Below, piece by piece: positions 30,301 through 38,399 of a stretch of DNA of 64,000 nucleotides; the first letter of the stretch is position 1, and every line of letters begins with the position of its first letter. Made by a program: the position numbers and the translations under genes. The notes beneath the pieces were generated by a model, which worked only from the letters and a program-made list of their open reading frames with translations, was not told where the DNA came from and ran no database searches. Source of the DNA: Winogradskyella sp. (lineage in GTDB: Bacteria > Bacteroidota > Bacteroidia > Flavobacteriales > Flavobacteriaceae); the NCBI GenBank assembly GCA_002722255.1, contig PBLD01000008.1, positions 1 to 64,000 of the forward strand, read 5' to 3'.

Positions 30301-30431
30301 TTTGCATCAGATACTGTTCCAGATACTGTAATGTTTTGAGCTAATGAGGGTAGTATAAACCCACCGAAAAAGAGAAAAAAGAGTATCCCTCTTAGTCTTT
30401 TTCGACGTTCATTGGATAGTTGATTGATCAT
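27312..30431 (-). CDS. susC: SusC/RagA TonB-dependent outer-membrane transporter
   Basis: Imports oligosaccharides across the outer membrane with energy from TonB. 1039 residues. A signal peptide ends near residue 32 (SLAQ). A carboxypeptidase-regulatory-like domain follows (about 35-110), then the TonB-box region DEVVVIGYG, the plug with the SusC signature ATAIYGSRGANGVI, and the 22-strand barrel ending in a C-terminal aromatic-rich strand (LLGLNITF). Operator 4 and a matching -33/-7 arrangement lie in the 396-base region upstream. SusD follows 5 bases after the stop. The second SusC in this window (59848-62898) is only distantly similar. Confidence 0.96.
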   Translation of the reverse strand: MINQLSNERRKRLRGILFFLFFGGFILPSLAQNITVSGTVSDANGPIPGVNVIVTNTTNGAQTDFDGKYSINNVSPQAVLVFSYLGYKTQEVQVNGRTTINITLEEGGEQLDEVVVIGYGTQSKESVTGSVVSIKGDDLNQVVAANFQDALQGRAAGVNIQTTSTRPGSAPQIRIRGVRSLSADNNPLIVLNGIPFSGGLNDINPNDIKSLEILKDASATAIYGSRGANGVILIETKSGRKGQKAEIKYDTYYGAKEVFAKYPLMNAAQLIQLRADVAANRGGTPLFGLAGDEYLGNDTDWQDLLYGTGLITAHDISVQGGTENGTYNVGLGYFKETSVVPGDSFDRYTLRIQMDQNVGDHVRFGVNSVTNFSETSAIAGVGGALSASPLLSPYDENGNFLESVRLSTQADDRWIPTRNEINRIGKGRTNEQLDFGTYNNIYGEVKIPGIEGLKYRLNLGLNYRTSRDGNFTGKGVFSFNPDNPSSASYDSSILWDYVIENQLLYDRTFGKHKVNFVGLFSSQKNHFDNVGIAAQNIPNETSLWYNLDSALSEDITRYGTGYSESGLLSVMGRILYQYDNKYLLTATLRSDGSSRLAPGNKWFTYPAVSLGWNIGNESFMEDVDWVNLLKIRAGYGETSNQAIAPFSVQGRLSQVEYNYDTTFANGFYVTQLPNPDLGWEFSETYNYGLDFDLFNNKLSGSIEYYITKTNDILLGLGLPPTSGVGSVTSNIGSTENRGLEIALNGTIFDDPDGFSWDVGINVYTNRNEITSLASGQIEDINNLWFVGQPLNVIFDYDRIGLWNESDPDYQFFDQYEPDGTLGMIKVRYTGDYNEDGSPTRAIGAEDRVVIDPTPDFQGGFNTRLAYKNFDFTAIGAFQSGGILVSTLYGSNGYLNLLTGRSNNVAVDYWTPNNTDAKYPAPGGVQSGDNQKYASTLGYFDGSYLKIRAMTLGYNFDQDLLDEIGITRLRLYATVQNPFVLFSPFHDESGLDPETNSGVNGDGSRQNVAVNTGNISRGIPTIGTNVPTTRNFLLGLNITF

Positions 30432-30508
30432 TTTTTATTAAATTTTTAGATTTTTACTTAAAAAAAGGACACATCCTCAAAAATGTATGCTTTTTATTTT
30501 CGGTACTG

Positions 30509-30516
30509 TAAATTTA
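30509..30516 (-). promoter_or_regulatory. candidate -7 element of the SusC promoter
   Basis: TAAATTTA on the minus strand fits TAnnTTTG at seven of eight positions and lies exactly 19 bases after the TTG of operator 4. The start codon is 78 bases further on. Confidence 0.5.
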
Positions 30517-30530
30517 CACTATTATTCATA

Positions 30531-30550
30531 TTATGCAACCGATTGCGTTA
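30531..30550. promoter_or_regulatory. LacI-type operator 4, upstream of SusC
   Basis: Core GCAACCGATTGC at 30535-30546 with flanks TTAT and GTTA, one mismatch to the extended consensus. It lies about 104 bases before the SusC start on the minus strand. Confidence 0.85.
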
Positions 30551-30827
30551 ATTTTTTGTGAAATTTTATTCTGAAATACGAAAAAAAATGTTAAAAAAAT
30601 TTCAACTAATTGATAAACAGTGTTTTAAAATATTTGGAGGTTGAATGTGAAAAATACTATAACGTTTGAAGTGATTAAGTTTCTAATACCTGTGGAACTT
30701 ATTAAGTACACGATTAGATAAACGTAGTATTAAGAAATAAGACTATTTTTAACGTAGGTGTTTTTTCACCATAGCTTACTTATAAAGAGTGTAGTATTTT
30801 TAATATAATAAAAACTCTAATTTTTAA

Positions 30828-32366
30828 TTACTCTTTCTTAACTTTTAAAATGTCATTTGCCCAATTTATAAAATGAGAAATATTTGGTGTGTCAGTGTGT
30901 CCACCATCGTGTTGACGCCAGGCAAGAACTCCATTTAATAAGCCCTCATTAACATTTGGCATTTTTTCTACTTTATAATTATTTGAAACACCCATAGTCT
31001 CTTTACCTAAAAGTTTATAAACGGGTTGTGCTGCTACTGCTGCCATATAACTGCCTTGATGATCTAGCCAGTTTGCATCACCTTGTTCGGGAATACCATA
31101 ACTTATAAAAATAGCTCTTGGTGCGCAAAGAGCTATCAATTCATGAGAGTCAACAGGAAGATTATTAGCATCCATTGACCCAAAACCACTCTCTTCTGTG
31201 GCATACTTTAAATAATTACCAGCCATCCAATGAAATTCACCACCACCAGCAAGATTTTCTACTGCTTCACCAAAATTTCTACGGTGAAGGGTTGTTCCTC
31301 CTTTTCCTGAAGACCCAATGAGGCCTATTGCAAATCGTTCATCAAAAGCCATAGTAACTAATGCAGCCTTGCCATATCGAGAAACTCCTTCAATACCTAC
31401 TTTTTTTGCATCTACATCTGAATCAGTTTCGAGATAATTTAATCCTTGAGTGGCTCCCCAAGCCCAAGCGCGTAATGCTCCCCAATCATCAGGATTTCGA
31501 GATTGTCCTTTATTAGTAAGGGCAATTATACCTTCGCAAGTAAGAGCATCTCCATTATCAGGTTGTATTGATGAAGGATCAATTAGTGCATAACCCCAGC
31601 CAGCGTTAATAAGTTGATGAGTTTTAGGTAGATCACCTTCAGGTTGTCTGTAAAAACCAAAATCGTTTACCCCTTCAGGGCGTACAAGTGGATTGTAAGC
31701 AGGATATTTATCTAGAATTTGTTTTAATTCTGGATCTTTTTGAAGCAATTTACGTAAACCTTCATTCAAAACAGCGAAATCCTCTCGATTTGGTTGTCTG
31801 GGTGCAGGTAATGCAGATGGTCCAAACATCATAATTATAGGTACAGGTCCTTTTGCGTTTGCTGGCGTAACTACAGTCATTGAAATATTAACATCTATTT
31901 GCGGATAAGTTGAATTATCCACATGACCAACAAGTTTTTTTGCTATGACTGGTGTCCAGCCTATGTATTCTTGTTCAGTAAAAAGTGTTTTCCAAGATAC
32001 TTCAGGTACATTTTCAGGAATTTTCCCATACACTTCGGTAGCAAAACCTTCTTTTATTTCAGGACGTCTGGTGTTCCACCATTGGTCTGCAGAAGTTACT
32101 TTATTCCCGTTTTTTGTAATTAAAACGTCAGGAAGATTAGGATACGGATTTGCCAGTTGAGGATTGTAGTTAGCAGGATTATTTGCTGCAGATGGATTTC
32201 CATTTTTTCCAGGTCTAAGTTTTATAATTCCTAATTTTTCCTGCATAGCTTTATGTGCTTCTGAAGCTGAAAGGCAAAGCGGATCACTTAAATTTTTAGA
32301 CTGGGCAACAGTAGTTTGAGTAAAAGATATAAGAATAACAAATACGATATGTCCTAAGGGTTTCAT
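30828..32366 (-). CDS. CE15 glucuronoyl esterase
   Basis: Cleaves the ester between 4-O-methylglucuronic acid on xylan and lignin alcohols. 512 residues with a signal peptide ending near residue 22 (VAQS) and no lipobox, so probably periplasmic. The alpha/beta-hydrolase nucleophile motif GVSRYGKAA places Ser329. SSGKGG, HELIALCAPR and the C-terminal RQHDGGHTD with the catalytic His match bacterial CE15 enzymes. A long N-terminal extension precedes the esterase domain. It starts 5 bases after the GH30 stop, so the two form an operon under operator 5. Pairing with GH30 fits attack on glucuronate-decorated, lignin-linked xylan. No lignin is needed if methyl esters are the natural substrate. Confidence 0.88.
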   Translation of the reverse strand: MKPLGHIVFVILISFTQTTVAQSKNLSDPLCLSASEAHKAMQEKLGIIKLRPGKNGNPSAANNPANYNPQLANPYPNLPDVLITKNGNKVTSADQWWNTRRPEIKEGFATEVYGKIPENVPEVSWKTLFTEQEYIGWTPVIAKKLVGHVDNSTYPQIDVNISMTVVTPANAKGPVPIIMMFGPSALPAPRQPNREDFAVLNEGLRKLLQKDPELKQILDKYPAYNPLVRPEGVNDFGFYRQPEGDLPKTHQLINAGWGYALIDPSSIQPDNGDALTCEGIIALTNKGQSRNPDDWGALRAWAWGATQGLNYLETDSDVDAKKVGIEGVSRYGKAALVTMAFDERFAIGLIGSSGKGGTTLHRRNFGEAVENLAGGGEFHWMAGNYLKYATEESGFGSMDANNLPVDSHELIALCAPRAIFISYGIPEQGDANWLDHQGSYMAAVAAQPVYKLLGKETMGVSNNYKVEKMPNVNEGLLNGVLAWRQHDGGHTDTPNISHFINWANDILKVKKE

Positions 32367-32371
32367 ATAAC

Positions 32372-33679
32372 CTAATCAGGTATTACTACTGTAACAACGC
32401 TTAAAGATGGAATATTTACTATTAACATATCATTCTCAGGGATTAATGCGGTTTCATCTCTATTTGATGAAAGTGTGGTAGTATATGCTGTACCGTTAGC
32501 AGGAGTATTACCGTCAACAGATATGTCTAGCTCTAGTGAGTTTGAGTTAGAATTTATGATCACTATTACTGTTTCATTATTGCCTCTATAAGTTGTACTC
32601 ATTAAATCACCAGTAAATTGCATATTATTGGCTACCCTAATATATCCTGGTCTAATAAATTTTGAGAAATGTGAATAAGCAAATCCTCGTTTTAATATTT
32701 GACCATTAGTAGTCCCTTGCTGTCCTTCTCCGATGAAACTGTAATACCTTTTTAAATACCACCAAGTGTAAGCATTCCAGTTGCTTTCCATTGCTTCATG
32801 AATAGTTTCAAGCATTTCGAGAGTTTGTTCCCATTTTTCAAGTTCTGTAAATGCGTTCCATCGTGGATTACCATCATACTCACCAGAATAATCATTTAGT
32901 AAGTACTCTGTCATCCATATTTCTTTTCCTTTTTGTTCGGCTAATTCAAATGGACCTAATCCACCTCCGTATATATGGCCACCAACTATGTCTACATTAT
33001 TAACAGCAATATCATCGTTTAAAACGTTATTGTAGTAGGATCTATTAAAATTAAATGACTCTGCAGTAATCACTGTGGTGTTAATACCACCTGCATGATC
33101 TCTAGTAAAATTTTCTATTTCTGTTTGTGTCCATTGTGTCCACTCACCTATATCAGGTTCATTTTGGATAGAGATAGCATGGAGATTCACTCCTTGAGTT
33201 TGCATAAAATTATCAAAACTATTTAGGTGTGCTACATAGTCGTCATACTTTTCTGGTAATATTCTTAATTCTGTTTGGTTTGGGTCTAACATGTCATCTG
33301 GCGCATTCCAAGGAGAGGCAAATACAATGGCACCTCTATCTTGAGCGTACTTGGCAACTTCAGCAATATCTGGCCAGGTATCTTGAGACGCAGGAATACT
33401 TACACGAAAAATACTTAATCCTAATTCATTATCACCAGTACCATAAGCTTTTTGAATATCACTCTCGTTAGGGAAACTAGAAACACCATTAAACACAGTA
33501 TTACAGGCGCCAAAACCAGAAATACTTTGATATGTGTTACTCGTGTTTACCGAAATGGTACTAACATTTTCAGGAGTAGGGCCACCTACTTGATTACCTC
33601 CCTCATCACTGCTACTACATGTAAATAAGAGTACGGTTAATATAATAGTTGGAATAAATTTAAGAAGTTTGTTTTCCAT
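32372..33679 (-). CDS. GH30 glucuronoxylan endo-xylanase, surface lipoprotein
   Basis: 435 residues. The lipobox ends in FTC at about residue 21, then SSSDEGG and VGGP, the same lipoprotein leader style as the GH10 copies. The catalytic (beta/alpha)8 domain has acid/base Glu174 (IQNEPD) and nucleophile Glu258 (WMTEYL). The segment WWYLKRYYSFIGEG resembles the region that recognises the glucuronic acid side chain in subfamily 8 glucuronoxylanases. A side beta-sandwich occupies the C-terminal part (about 350-435). It likely cuts xylan at positions set by methylglucuronate. Operator 5 begins 19 bases before the start. It is co-transcribed with the CE15 gene. Confidence 0.88.
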   Translation of the reverse strand: MENKLLKFIPTIILTVLLFTCSSSDEGGNQVGGPTPENVSTISVNTSNTYQSISGFGACNTVFNGVSSFPNESDIQKAYGTGDNELGLSIFRVSIPASQDTWPDIAEVAKYAQDRGAIVFASPWNAPDDMLDPNQTELRILPEKYDDYVAHLNSFDNFMQTQGVNLHAISIQNEPDIGEWTQWTQTEIENFTRDHAGGINTTVITAESFNFNRSYYNNVLNDDIAVNNVDIVGGHIYGGGLGPFELAEQKGKEIWMTEYLLNDYSGEYDGNPRWNAFTELEKWEQTLEMLETIHEAMESNWNAYTWWYLKRYYSFIGEGQQGTTNGQILKRGFAYSHFSKFIRPGYIRVANNMQFTGDLMSTTYRGNNETVIVIINSNSNSLELDISVDGNTPANGTAYTTTLSSNRDETALIPENDMLIVNIPSLSVVTVVIPD

Positions 33680-33697
33680 AATAACAAGTTTAAATGT

Positions 33698-33717
33698 TTA
33701 TGCAATCGGTTGCGTAA
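33698..33717. promoter_or_regulatory. LacI-type operator 5, between GH30 and the DUF255 gene
   Basis: TTATGCAATCGGTTGCGTAA is a perfect match to the extended consensus; core at 33702-33713. On the minus strand a TATATTTA box partly overlaps its upstream edge, with TTG 18 bases earlier, so it would cover the GH30 start point. On the plus strand TAAATTTG at 33725-33732 could be a -7 box for the divergent gene. Confidence 0.87.
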
Positions 33718-33817
33718 ATATAGTTAAATTTGTTTCAATTCAAAATTCAATAGTAAAATAGAGTGAAAATATTTAGTTCAAATTTCTATTTTTGAATAAC
33801 ACATCATAATTGATAAA

Positions 33818-35908
33818 ATGAGATTTAAGAAGGCTACGATTCTATTTTTTAATTTATTTATCATGTTTATCTCCTGTGATAATTCCGATAAAAAAGATAA
33901 CAAATATGAGTTTACCAATGATCTTGTAAATGAAACGAGCCCTTACTTATTACAACATGCACATAATCCAGTAGATTGGAAACCTTGGAGTCAAAATGCC
34001 CTTAATACAGCAAAGCAAAATAACAAGTTGATTGTTATTAGTATTGGTTATTCATCTTGCCATTGGTGCCATGTTATGGAGGAAGAAACATTTTCTGATA
34101 ATAGCATTGCCAAACTAATGAATGAAAATTTTATAAATATCAAAGTTGATAGAGAAGAACGACCAGATGTAGATAATATATATATGACTGCAGTTCAGCT
34201 AATGAATGGTAGTGGTGGCTGGCCTTTAAATGTTATTGCGCTACCAGACGGTAAACCTTTGTATGGCGGAACGTATCATAGCAAGGAGGATTGGGAAAAG
34301 GTGCTACTTCAAGTTAATGACTTTTATAAAAACAAGCCTGAACAAGCGCAAGATTATGCTGAAAATTTAGAGGCTGGTATTCAAAAAGTGAATCAAATTC
34401 AAAATGAATCTTCAAACAAAGATTTTATTGAAGAAGATATTTTGGAAATATTCGCTAATTCAAAGTCTAAATGGGACACTATTTGGGGAGGAAATTCGAC
34501 TACCCAAAAGTTTATGATGCCAATAAACCTTGATTTTTTATTGGATTATGGCACTGTAAATAAAGATTCCTCAGCTTTAAATCAACTTAAATTAACCCTT
34601 GATTATATGGCTCTTAAGGGAGTAAATGATCATATAGATGGAGGTTTTTTTAGATATAGTACAGATAAAAAGTGGGAAATTCCACATTTTGAAAAAATGT
34701 TATACGACAATGCTCAGTTAATCAGTACATATTCAAAAGCCTACAAGGTGTTTAAAAATCCGTTATATAAAGAGGTTGTTACAAAAACTTTTGGTTTTTT
34801 GGATAGAGCATTAAATAGTGAATCTAATACCTATTTTGCTTCTATAGATTCAGGCTTAGAAGAAGGTGCTTATTATCTATGGACTGAAGAAGAACTTAGT
34901 AGGCTGGTAGTCAATGATTTTGATTTATTTAAATCGTATTTTTCAATTGATAAATCAAATATATTAGCAGGTCAGAAGTATCACTTAATTAAAAGTAATA
35001 ATGATAAAAGCTTTACTAAGAAACATGGTTTAGAGGATAGCGCCTTTTTAAAGCTAAAATCTGAATGGTATAAAAGTTTGTCTGAAGCAAGATACAACAA
35101 GCAGTTACCGCAAGTTGATGATAAAATTATAGTTTCTTGGAATGCTCTAGCGATAATTGGTTTTTTAGATGCTTATTCTGCCTTTGATGAAGAAGAATAT
35201 CTTCAGTCGGCTATTTCTACTTTCAAAAGCTTAAAATCGAAAGCTTTCAATAATAACGGTTTAATACATTCTTACAAGGCTAATAGTAAAAAGAGTGAAG
35301 TTTTTTTAGAGGATTATGCGTTTTTACAAAAAGCAGCCTTAAAATTATATTTCATTACAACTGAAGACCACTATCTACAATTTGCTGAAGAGTTAAGCGA
35401 CATTATATTTTCTGAATATTCAGATAGTGAAGGGCCAATGTTTACATTTAGCAAAAGCAGAGAATTGATATTTAAAATTATAAAAACAGATGAAGGTGTA
35501 ATGCCATCAGCTAATTCAGTGGTAGCAGAAAATTTATTTCTTCTAGGACACATAAAGTATAATAATGAATACTTAAACCGAAGTAAGCGTATGCTTCAGT
35601 CTATTGTTTCTTACTCTAAAGAAAAACCAGATTCTTTTAGTAACTGGAATAGCTTGCTCATTAAAACAGTATATCCCTTTTATGAAATTGCTGTTGTTGG
35701 TGAAAATGCTGAAGAACAATTATTAAAGTTGAATAAGTATCACTATCCAAATACATTAATGGTAGGAACCACAAAACAAAGCCTTATTCCATTATATAAA
35801 AACAGGTTTGTTGAAGATGAAACGTACATCTATGTTTGTAAGGATAAGACTTGCAAATTACCAGTTAAAACCTCTGATGCTGCCATAAACCAGCTTAATA
35901 GCTTTTAG
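33818..35908 (+). CDS. lipoprotein thioredoxin-like/DUF255 protein (YyaL/SPATA20 family)
   Basis: 696 residues. An N-terminal thioredoxin-like domain opens with the family signature [14 protein letters not shown] and has the redox motif CHWC (in SSCHWCHVM). The rest is an alpha/alpha-barrel like N-acylglucosamine 2-epimerases ([12 protein letters not shown] is typical). Most relatives are cytoplasmic. This one has a signal peptide with lipobox ISC near residue 20, so it is exported. It is transcribed away from GH30 across operator 5 and may share its control. A role in sugar conversion or in oxidative folding of exported enzymes is possible; neither is established for the family. Confidence 0.8.
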   Translation: MRFKKATILFFNLFIMFISCDNSDKKDNKYEFTNDLVNETSPYLLQHAHNPVDWKPWSQNALNTAKQNNKLIVISIGYSSCHWCHVMEEETFSDNSIAKLMNENFINIKVDREERPDVDNIYMTAVQLMNGSGGWPLNVIALPDGKPLYGGTYHSKEDWEKVLLQVNDFYKNKPEQAQDYAENLEAGIQKVNQIQNESSNKDFIEEDILEIFANSKSKWDTIWGGNSTTQKFMMPINLDFLLDYGTVNKDSSALNQLKLTLDYMALKGVNDHIDGGFFRYSTDKKWEIPHFEKMLYDNAQLISTYSKAYKVFKNPLYKEVVTKTFGFLDRALNSESNTYFASIDSGLEEGAYYLWTEEELSRLVVNDFDLFKSYFSIDKSNILAGQKYHLIKSNNDKSFTKKHGLEDSAFLKLKSEWYKSLSEARYNKQLPQVDDKIIVSWNALAIIGFLDAYSAFDEEEYLQSAISTFKSLKSKAFNNNGLIHSYKANSKKSEVFLEDYAFLQKAALKLYFITTEDHYLQFAEELSDIIFSEYSDSEGPMFTFSKSRELIFKIIKTDEGVMPSANSVVAENLFLLGHIKYNNEYLNRSKRMLQSIVSYSKEKPDSFSNWNSLLIKTVYPFYEIAVVGENAEEQLLKLNKYHYPNTLMVGTTKQSLIPLYKNRFVEDETYIYVCKDKTCKLPVKTSDAAINQLNSF

Positions 35909-36011
35909 GCTAAAAATAGTAATAGAATTCTTCATTAGGGTAAAGCTTTTTATGTATTCAAACTTCAATCTTTAAAAAGGTTTAAACTATAGAATTGCTA
36001 AAATTTCAATA

Positions 36012-36031
36012 TATTGCAATCGGTTGCGTAA
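36012..36031. promoter_or_regulatory. LacI-type operator 6, upstream of GH3
   Basis: Core GCAATCGGTTGC at 36016-36027 with right flank GTAA; the left flank departs at two bases. It lies 58 bases before the GH3 start, in a 181-base gap. Confidence 0.84.
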
Positions 36032-36089
36032 ATATTTTTTAAAGCAATTATTACTATAAAATCAAAAACTAATCAATAGACAATTGCGT

Positions 36090-38354
36090 ATGAAAGCGTC
36101 TAATTTTTTACTAGCGTTACTAGGTGTAATGTTATTTTTTTCTTGTGAGAACACTAAATCAAACAAGAAAATTAATGATAAAGAAGTACAATCTTTACAT
36201 GAGGCTAAATTTCCTTTTTATGACACGTCCTTATCTATGGAAGAAAGGATTCAAGATTTAATTTCAAGATTAACTTTGGAAGAAAAGGCGGATCAAATGA
36301 TGCATAATACAAGTGCAATTGAACGCTTAGATATTCCTCCATACAGTTACTGGAATGAAGCGCTACATGGAGTAGCACGATCGGGAGTAGCAACGGTCTT
36401 TCCTCAAGCCATTGGTTTAGCCGCTACATTTGATGATGATTTAACATTTAGAGTCTCTTCTGCAATTTCAGACGAAGCTCGTGCTATGCATAATGTAGCA
36501 AAAGAAAAAGGGTATCATAAACAATATGGCGGCTTAACTTTTTGGACTCCTAATATTAATATATTTAGAGATCCTCGTTGGGGTCGTGGACAAGAAACGT
36601 ATGGTGAAGACCCTTATTTAACGTCTGTTATTGGAAAATCATTTGTAATGGGCTTACAAGGTGATAATCCAGATTATTTAAAAACAGCAGCCTGTGCTAA
36701 ACATTATGCTGTTCATAGTGGTCCGGAAGAATTAAGACATGAGTTTAACGCTGTGTCGAGCAAGAAAGATTTATGGGAAACTTATCTTCCTGCATTTGAG
36801 GTTTTGGTTAAGGAAGCTAATGTAGAAGCCATTATGTGTGCTTACAACAGTACAAACGGAGAACCATGTTGCGCTAATAAATATTTAATACAAGATGTTT
36901 TACTTGATGAATGGAATTTTAAAGGTCATGTGTTAAGTGATTGTTGGGCAATTGTAGATTTTTACACACCTAAAGGTGAAGGAGGTCATGGTGTAACAAA
37001 AACGCAAGCTGAAGCCTCTGCTATGGCAGTAAAACATGGTGTGAGTTTAAACTGTGGCGATTCTTATTTAGAGGGACTTCCTGAAGCTGTGAAACAAGGT
37101 TTTATTACTGAAGCCGAAATAGATGAGAAATTAGCTATTTTGCTTAGAACAAGGTTTAGATTAGGTTTGTTCGACCCACCTAAAAGCAATCCTTATGATG
37201 ATATTTCTGAAGATGTAATCAATAGTGATGCGCATAGAGATTTGGCTAGAGAAGTAGCACAGAAAAGTATTGTACTGCTCAAAAATAATGGTGTATTACC
37301 AGTAAAAAATGATTTGTCCAAGTACTTTATAACTGGTCCTGTAGCTATAGACACAGAAGTGCTGTTAGGTAATTATTATGGTGTAAACCCTAAGATGGTT
37401 ACCATAATGGAGGGTATAGCAGGAGCAATAAGTCCAGCAAGTCAACTACAATATAGAATGGGTGCAATGCTCACGGTTCCTAAAGAAAATCCGTTAGATT
37501 ATGCCACAGGAAACGCCTCAAATTCAGATGTTACATTTGTTGCTTTAGGCATTTCTGGATTGATAGAAGGAGAAGAAGGAGCTTCCATTGCATCAAAAAC
37601 AAAAGGAGATAGACTAGATTATAATTTGCCAAAAAGTCAAATAGATTATCTTAAAGGATTGAGGAAAGCCGCAGATAAAGATCCTAACAATAAAAAGCCT
37701 ATTATCAGTATTATCACAGGCGGAAGTCCAATGAATCTTGCAGAAGTTGAAGAGTTGTCAGATGCAGTATTGTTGGTTTGGTATCCAGGTGAAGAAGGCG
37801 GTAATGCTATAGCAGATGTGTTGTTTGGTAAAATCTCACCTTCAGGAAAATTGCCTATTACATTTCCAAAATCTTTAGATCAGCTTCCTGATTATGAAGA
37901 TTACTCAATGATAGGTCGTACTTATAAGTATATGGATTCAGATCCAATGTACCCATTTGGCTATGGTCTGAGTTATACCACTTTTAAATATAGTAATGTC
38001 AATTTATCATCAAAGTCTATATCAAAGAATAGTACAATAACCTTATCTGTAGATGTAACAAATGATGGAGATGTAGATTCGGATGAAGTAGTTCAACTTT
38101 ACATTACAGATGTTGAAGCTTCTTTTAGAGTTCCAAACTCTCAACTAAAAGCTTTTAAACGTGTTAGTATTAAATCTGGGGAGACCAAAAAAATAGAATT
38201 TAAATTAACATCAGAAATGTTTGAGGTTGTGAATGAACTTGGTGAAAAAGTGTTAGAGCCTGGCGAATTTAAAGTCTATGTTGGTGGTTCAAGCCCAATG
38301 GCTCGTAGTAAAGAATTGGGAATAGATATAGAGGAAATAACATTGAAAATCTGA
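36090..38354 (+). CDS. GH3 beta-xylosidase/beta-glucosidase, lipoprotein
   Basis: Releases xylose from xylo-oligosaccharides, most likely in the periplasm. I start it at the ATG at 36090 rather than a TTG two codons earlier, giving 754 residues and a signal peptide directly after Met. The lipobox ends in FSC at about residue 19. The (beta/alpha)8 domain has the nucleophile Asp284 in LSDCWAI; the SDC pattern is common in xylosidase-type members. The alpha/beta sandwich follows (about 390-620, with GGNAIADVLFG), then a C-terminal fibronectin type III-like domain (about 655-745). The GH35-like gene follows after 45 bases. Beta-glucosidase activity cannot be ruled out. Confidence 0.92.
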   Translation: MKASNFLLALLGVMLFFSCENTKSNKKINDKEVQSLHEAKFPFYDTSLSMEERIQDLISRLTLEEKADQMMHNTSAIERLDIPPYSYWNEALHGVARSGVATVFPQAIGLAATFDDDLTFRVSSAISDEARAMHNVAKEKGYHKQYGGLTFWTPNINIFRDPRWGRGQETYGEDPYLTSVIGKSFVMGLQGDNPDYLKTAACAKHYAVHSGPEELRHEFNAVSSKKDLWETYLPAFEVLVKEANVEAIMCAYNSTNGEPCCANKYLIQDVLLDEWNFKGHVLSDCWAIVDFYTPKGEGGHGVTKTQAEASAMAVKHGVSLNCGDSYLEGLPEAVKQGFITEAEIDEKLAILLRTRFRLGLFDPPKSNPYDDISEDVINSDAHRDLAREVAQKSIVLLKNNGVLPVKNDLSKYFITGPVAIDTEVLLGNYYGVNPKMVTIMEGIAGAISPASQLQYRMGAMLTVPKENPLDYATGNASNSDVTFVALGISGLIEGEEGASIASKTKGDRLDYNLPKSQIDYLKGLRKAADKDPNNKKPIISIITGGSPMNLAEVEELSDAVLLVWYPGEEGGNAIADVLFGKISPSGKLPITFPKSLDQLPDYEDYSMIGRTYKYMDSDPMYPFGYGLSYTTFKYSNVNLSSKSISKNSTITLSVDVTNDGDVDSDEVVQLYITDVEASFRVPNSQLKAFKRVSIKSGETKKIEFKLTSEMFEVVNELGEKVLEPGEFKVYVGGSSPMARSKELGIDIEEITLKI

Positions 38355-38399
38355 TATATTGTCAAAGCCAATAAACAAATAGACCTCAAAAAATAAGCT

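Larger units (their letters stand above)
30432..30827. other. 396-base intergenic region before SusC
   Basis: A+T-rich region holding the SusC promoter, its operator (30531-30550) and the 3' trailer of the glucuronoyl esterase gene. No coding frame was seen. No convincing terminator for the esterase operon was found: a GGTG/CACC stem near 30753-30769 is only four pairs. Confidence 0.7.

Noticed and set aside
30753-30769. Hairpin after the CE15 gene as a terminator
   Set aside because: The stem is only about four to five pairs (GGTG/CACC) and has no T tract in the right orientation after it.
36084-36089. TTG start for the GH3 gene two codons upstream of ATG
   Set aside because: The ATG at 36090 gives a normal signal peptide directly after Met; the TTG adds only two residues and has no supporting signal.
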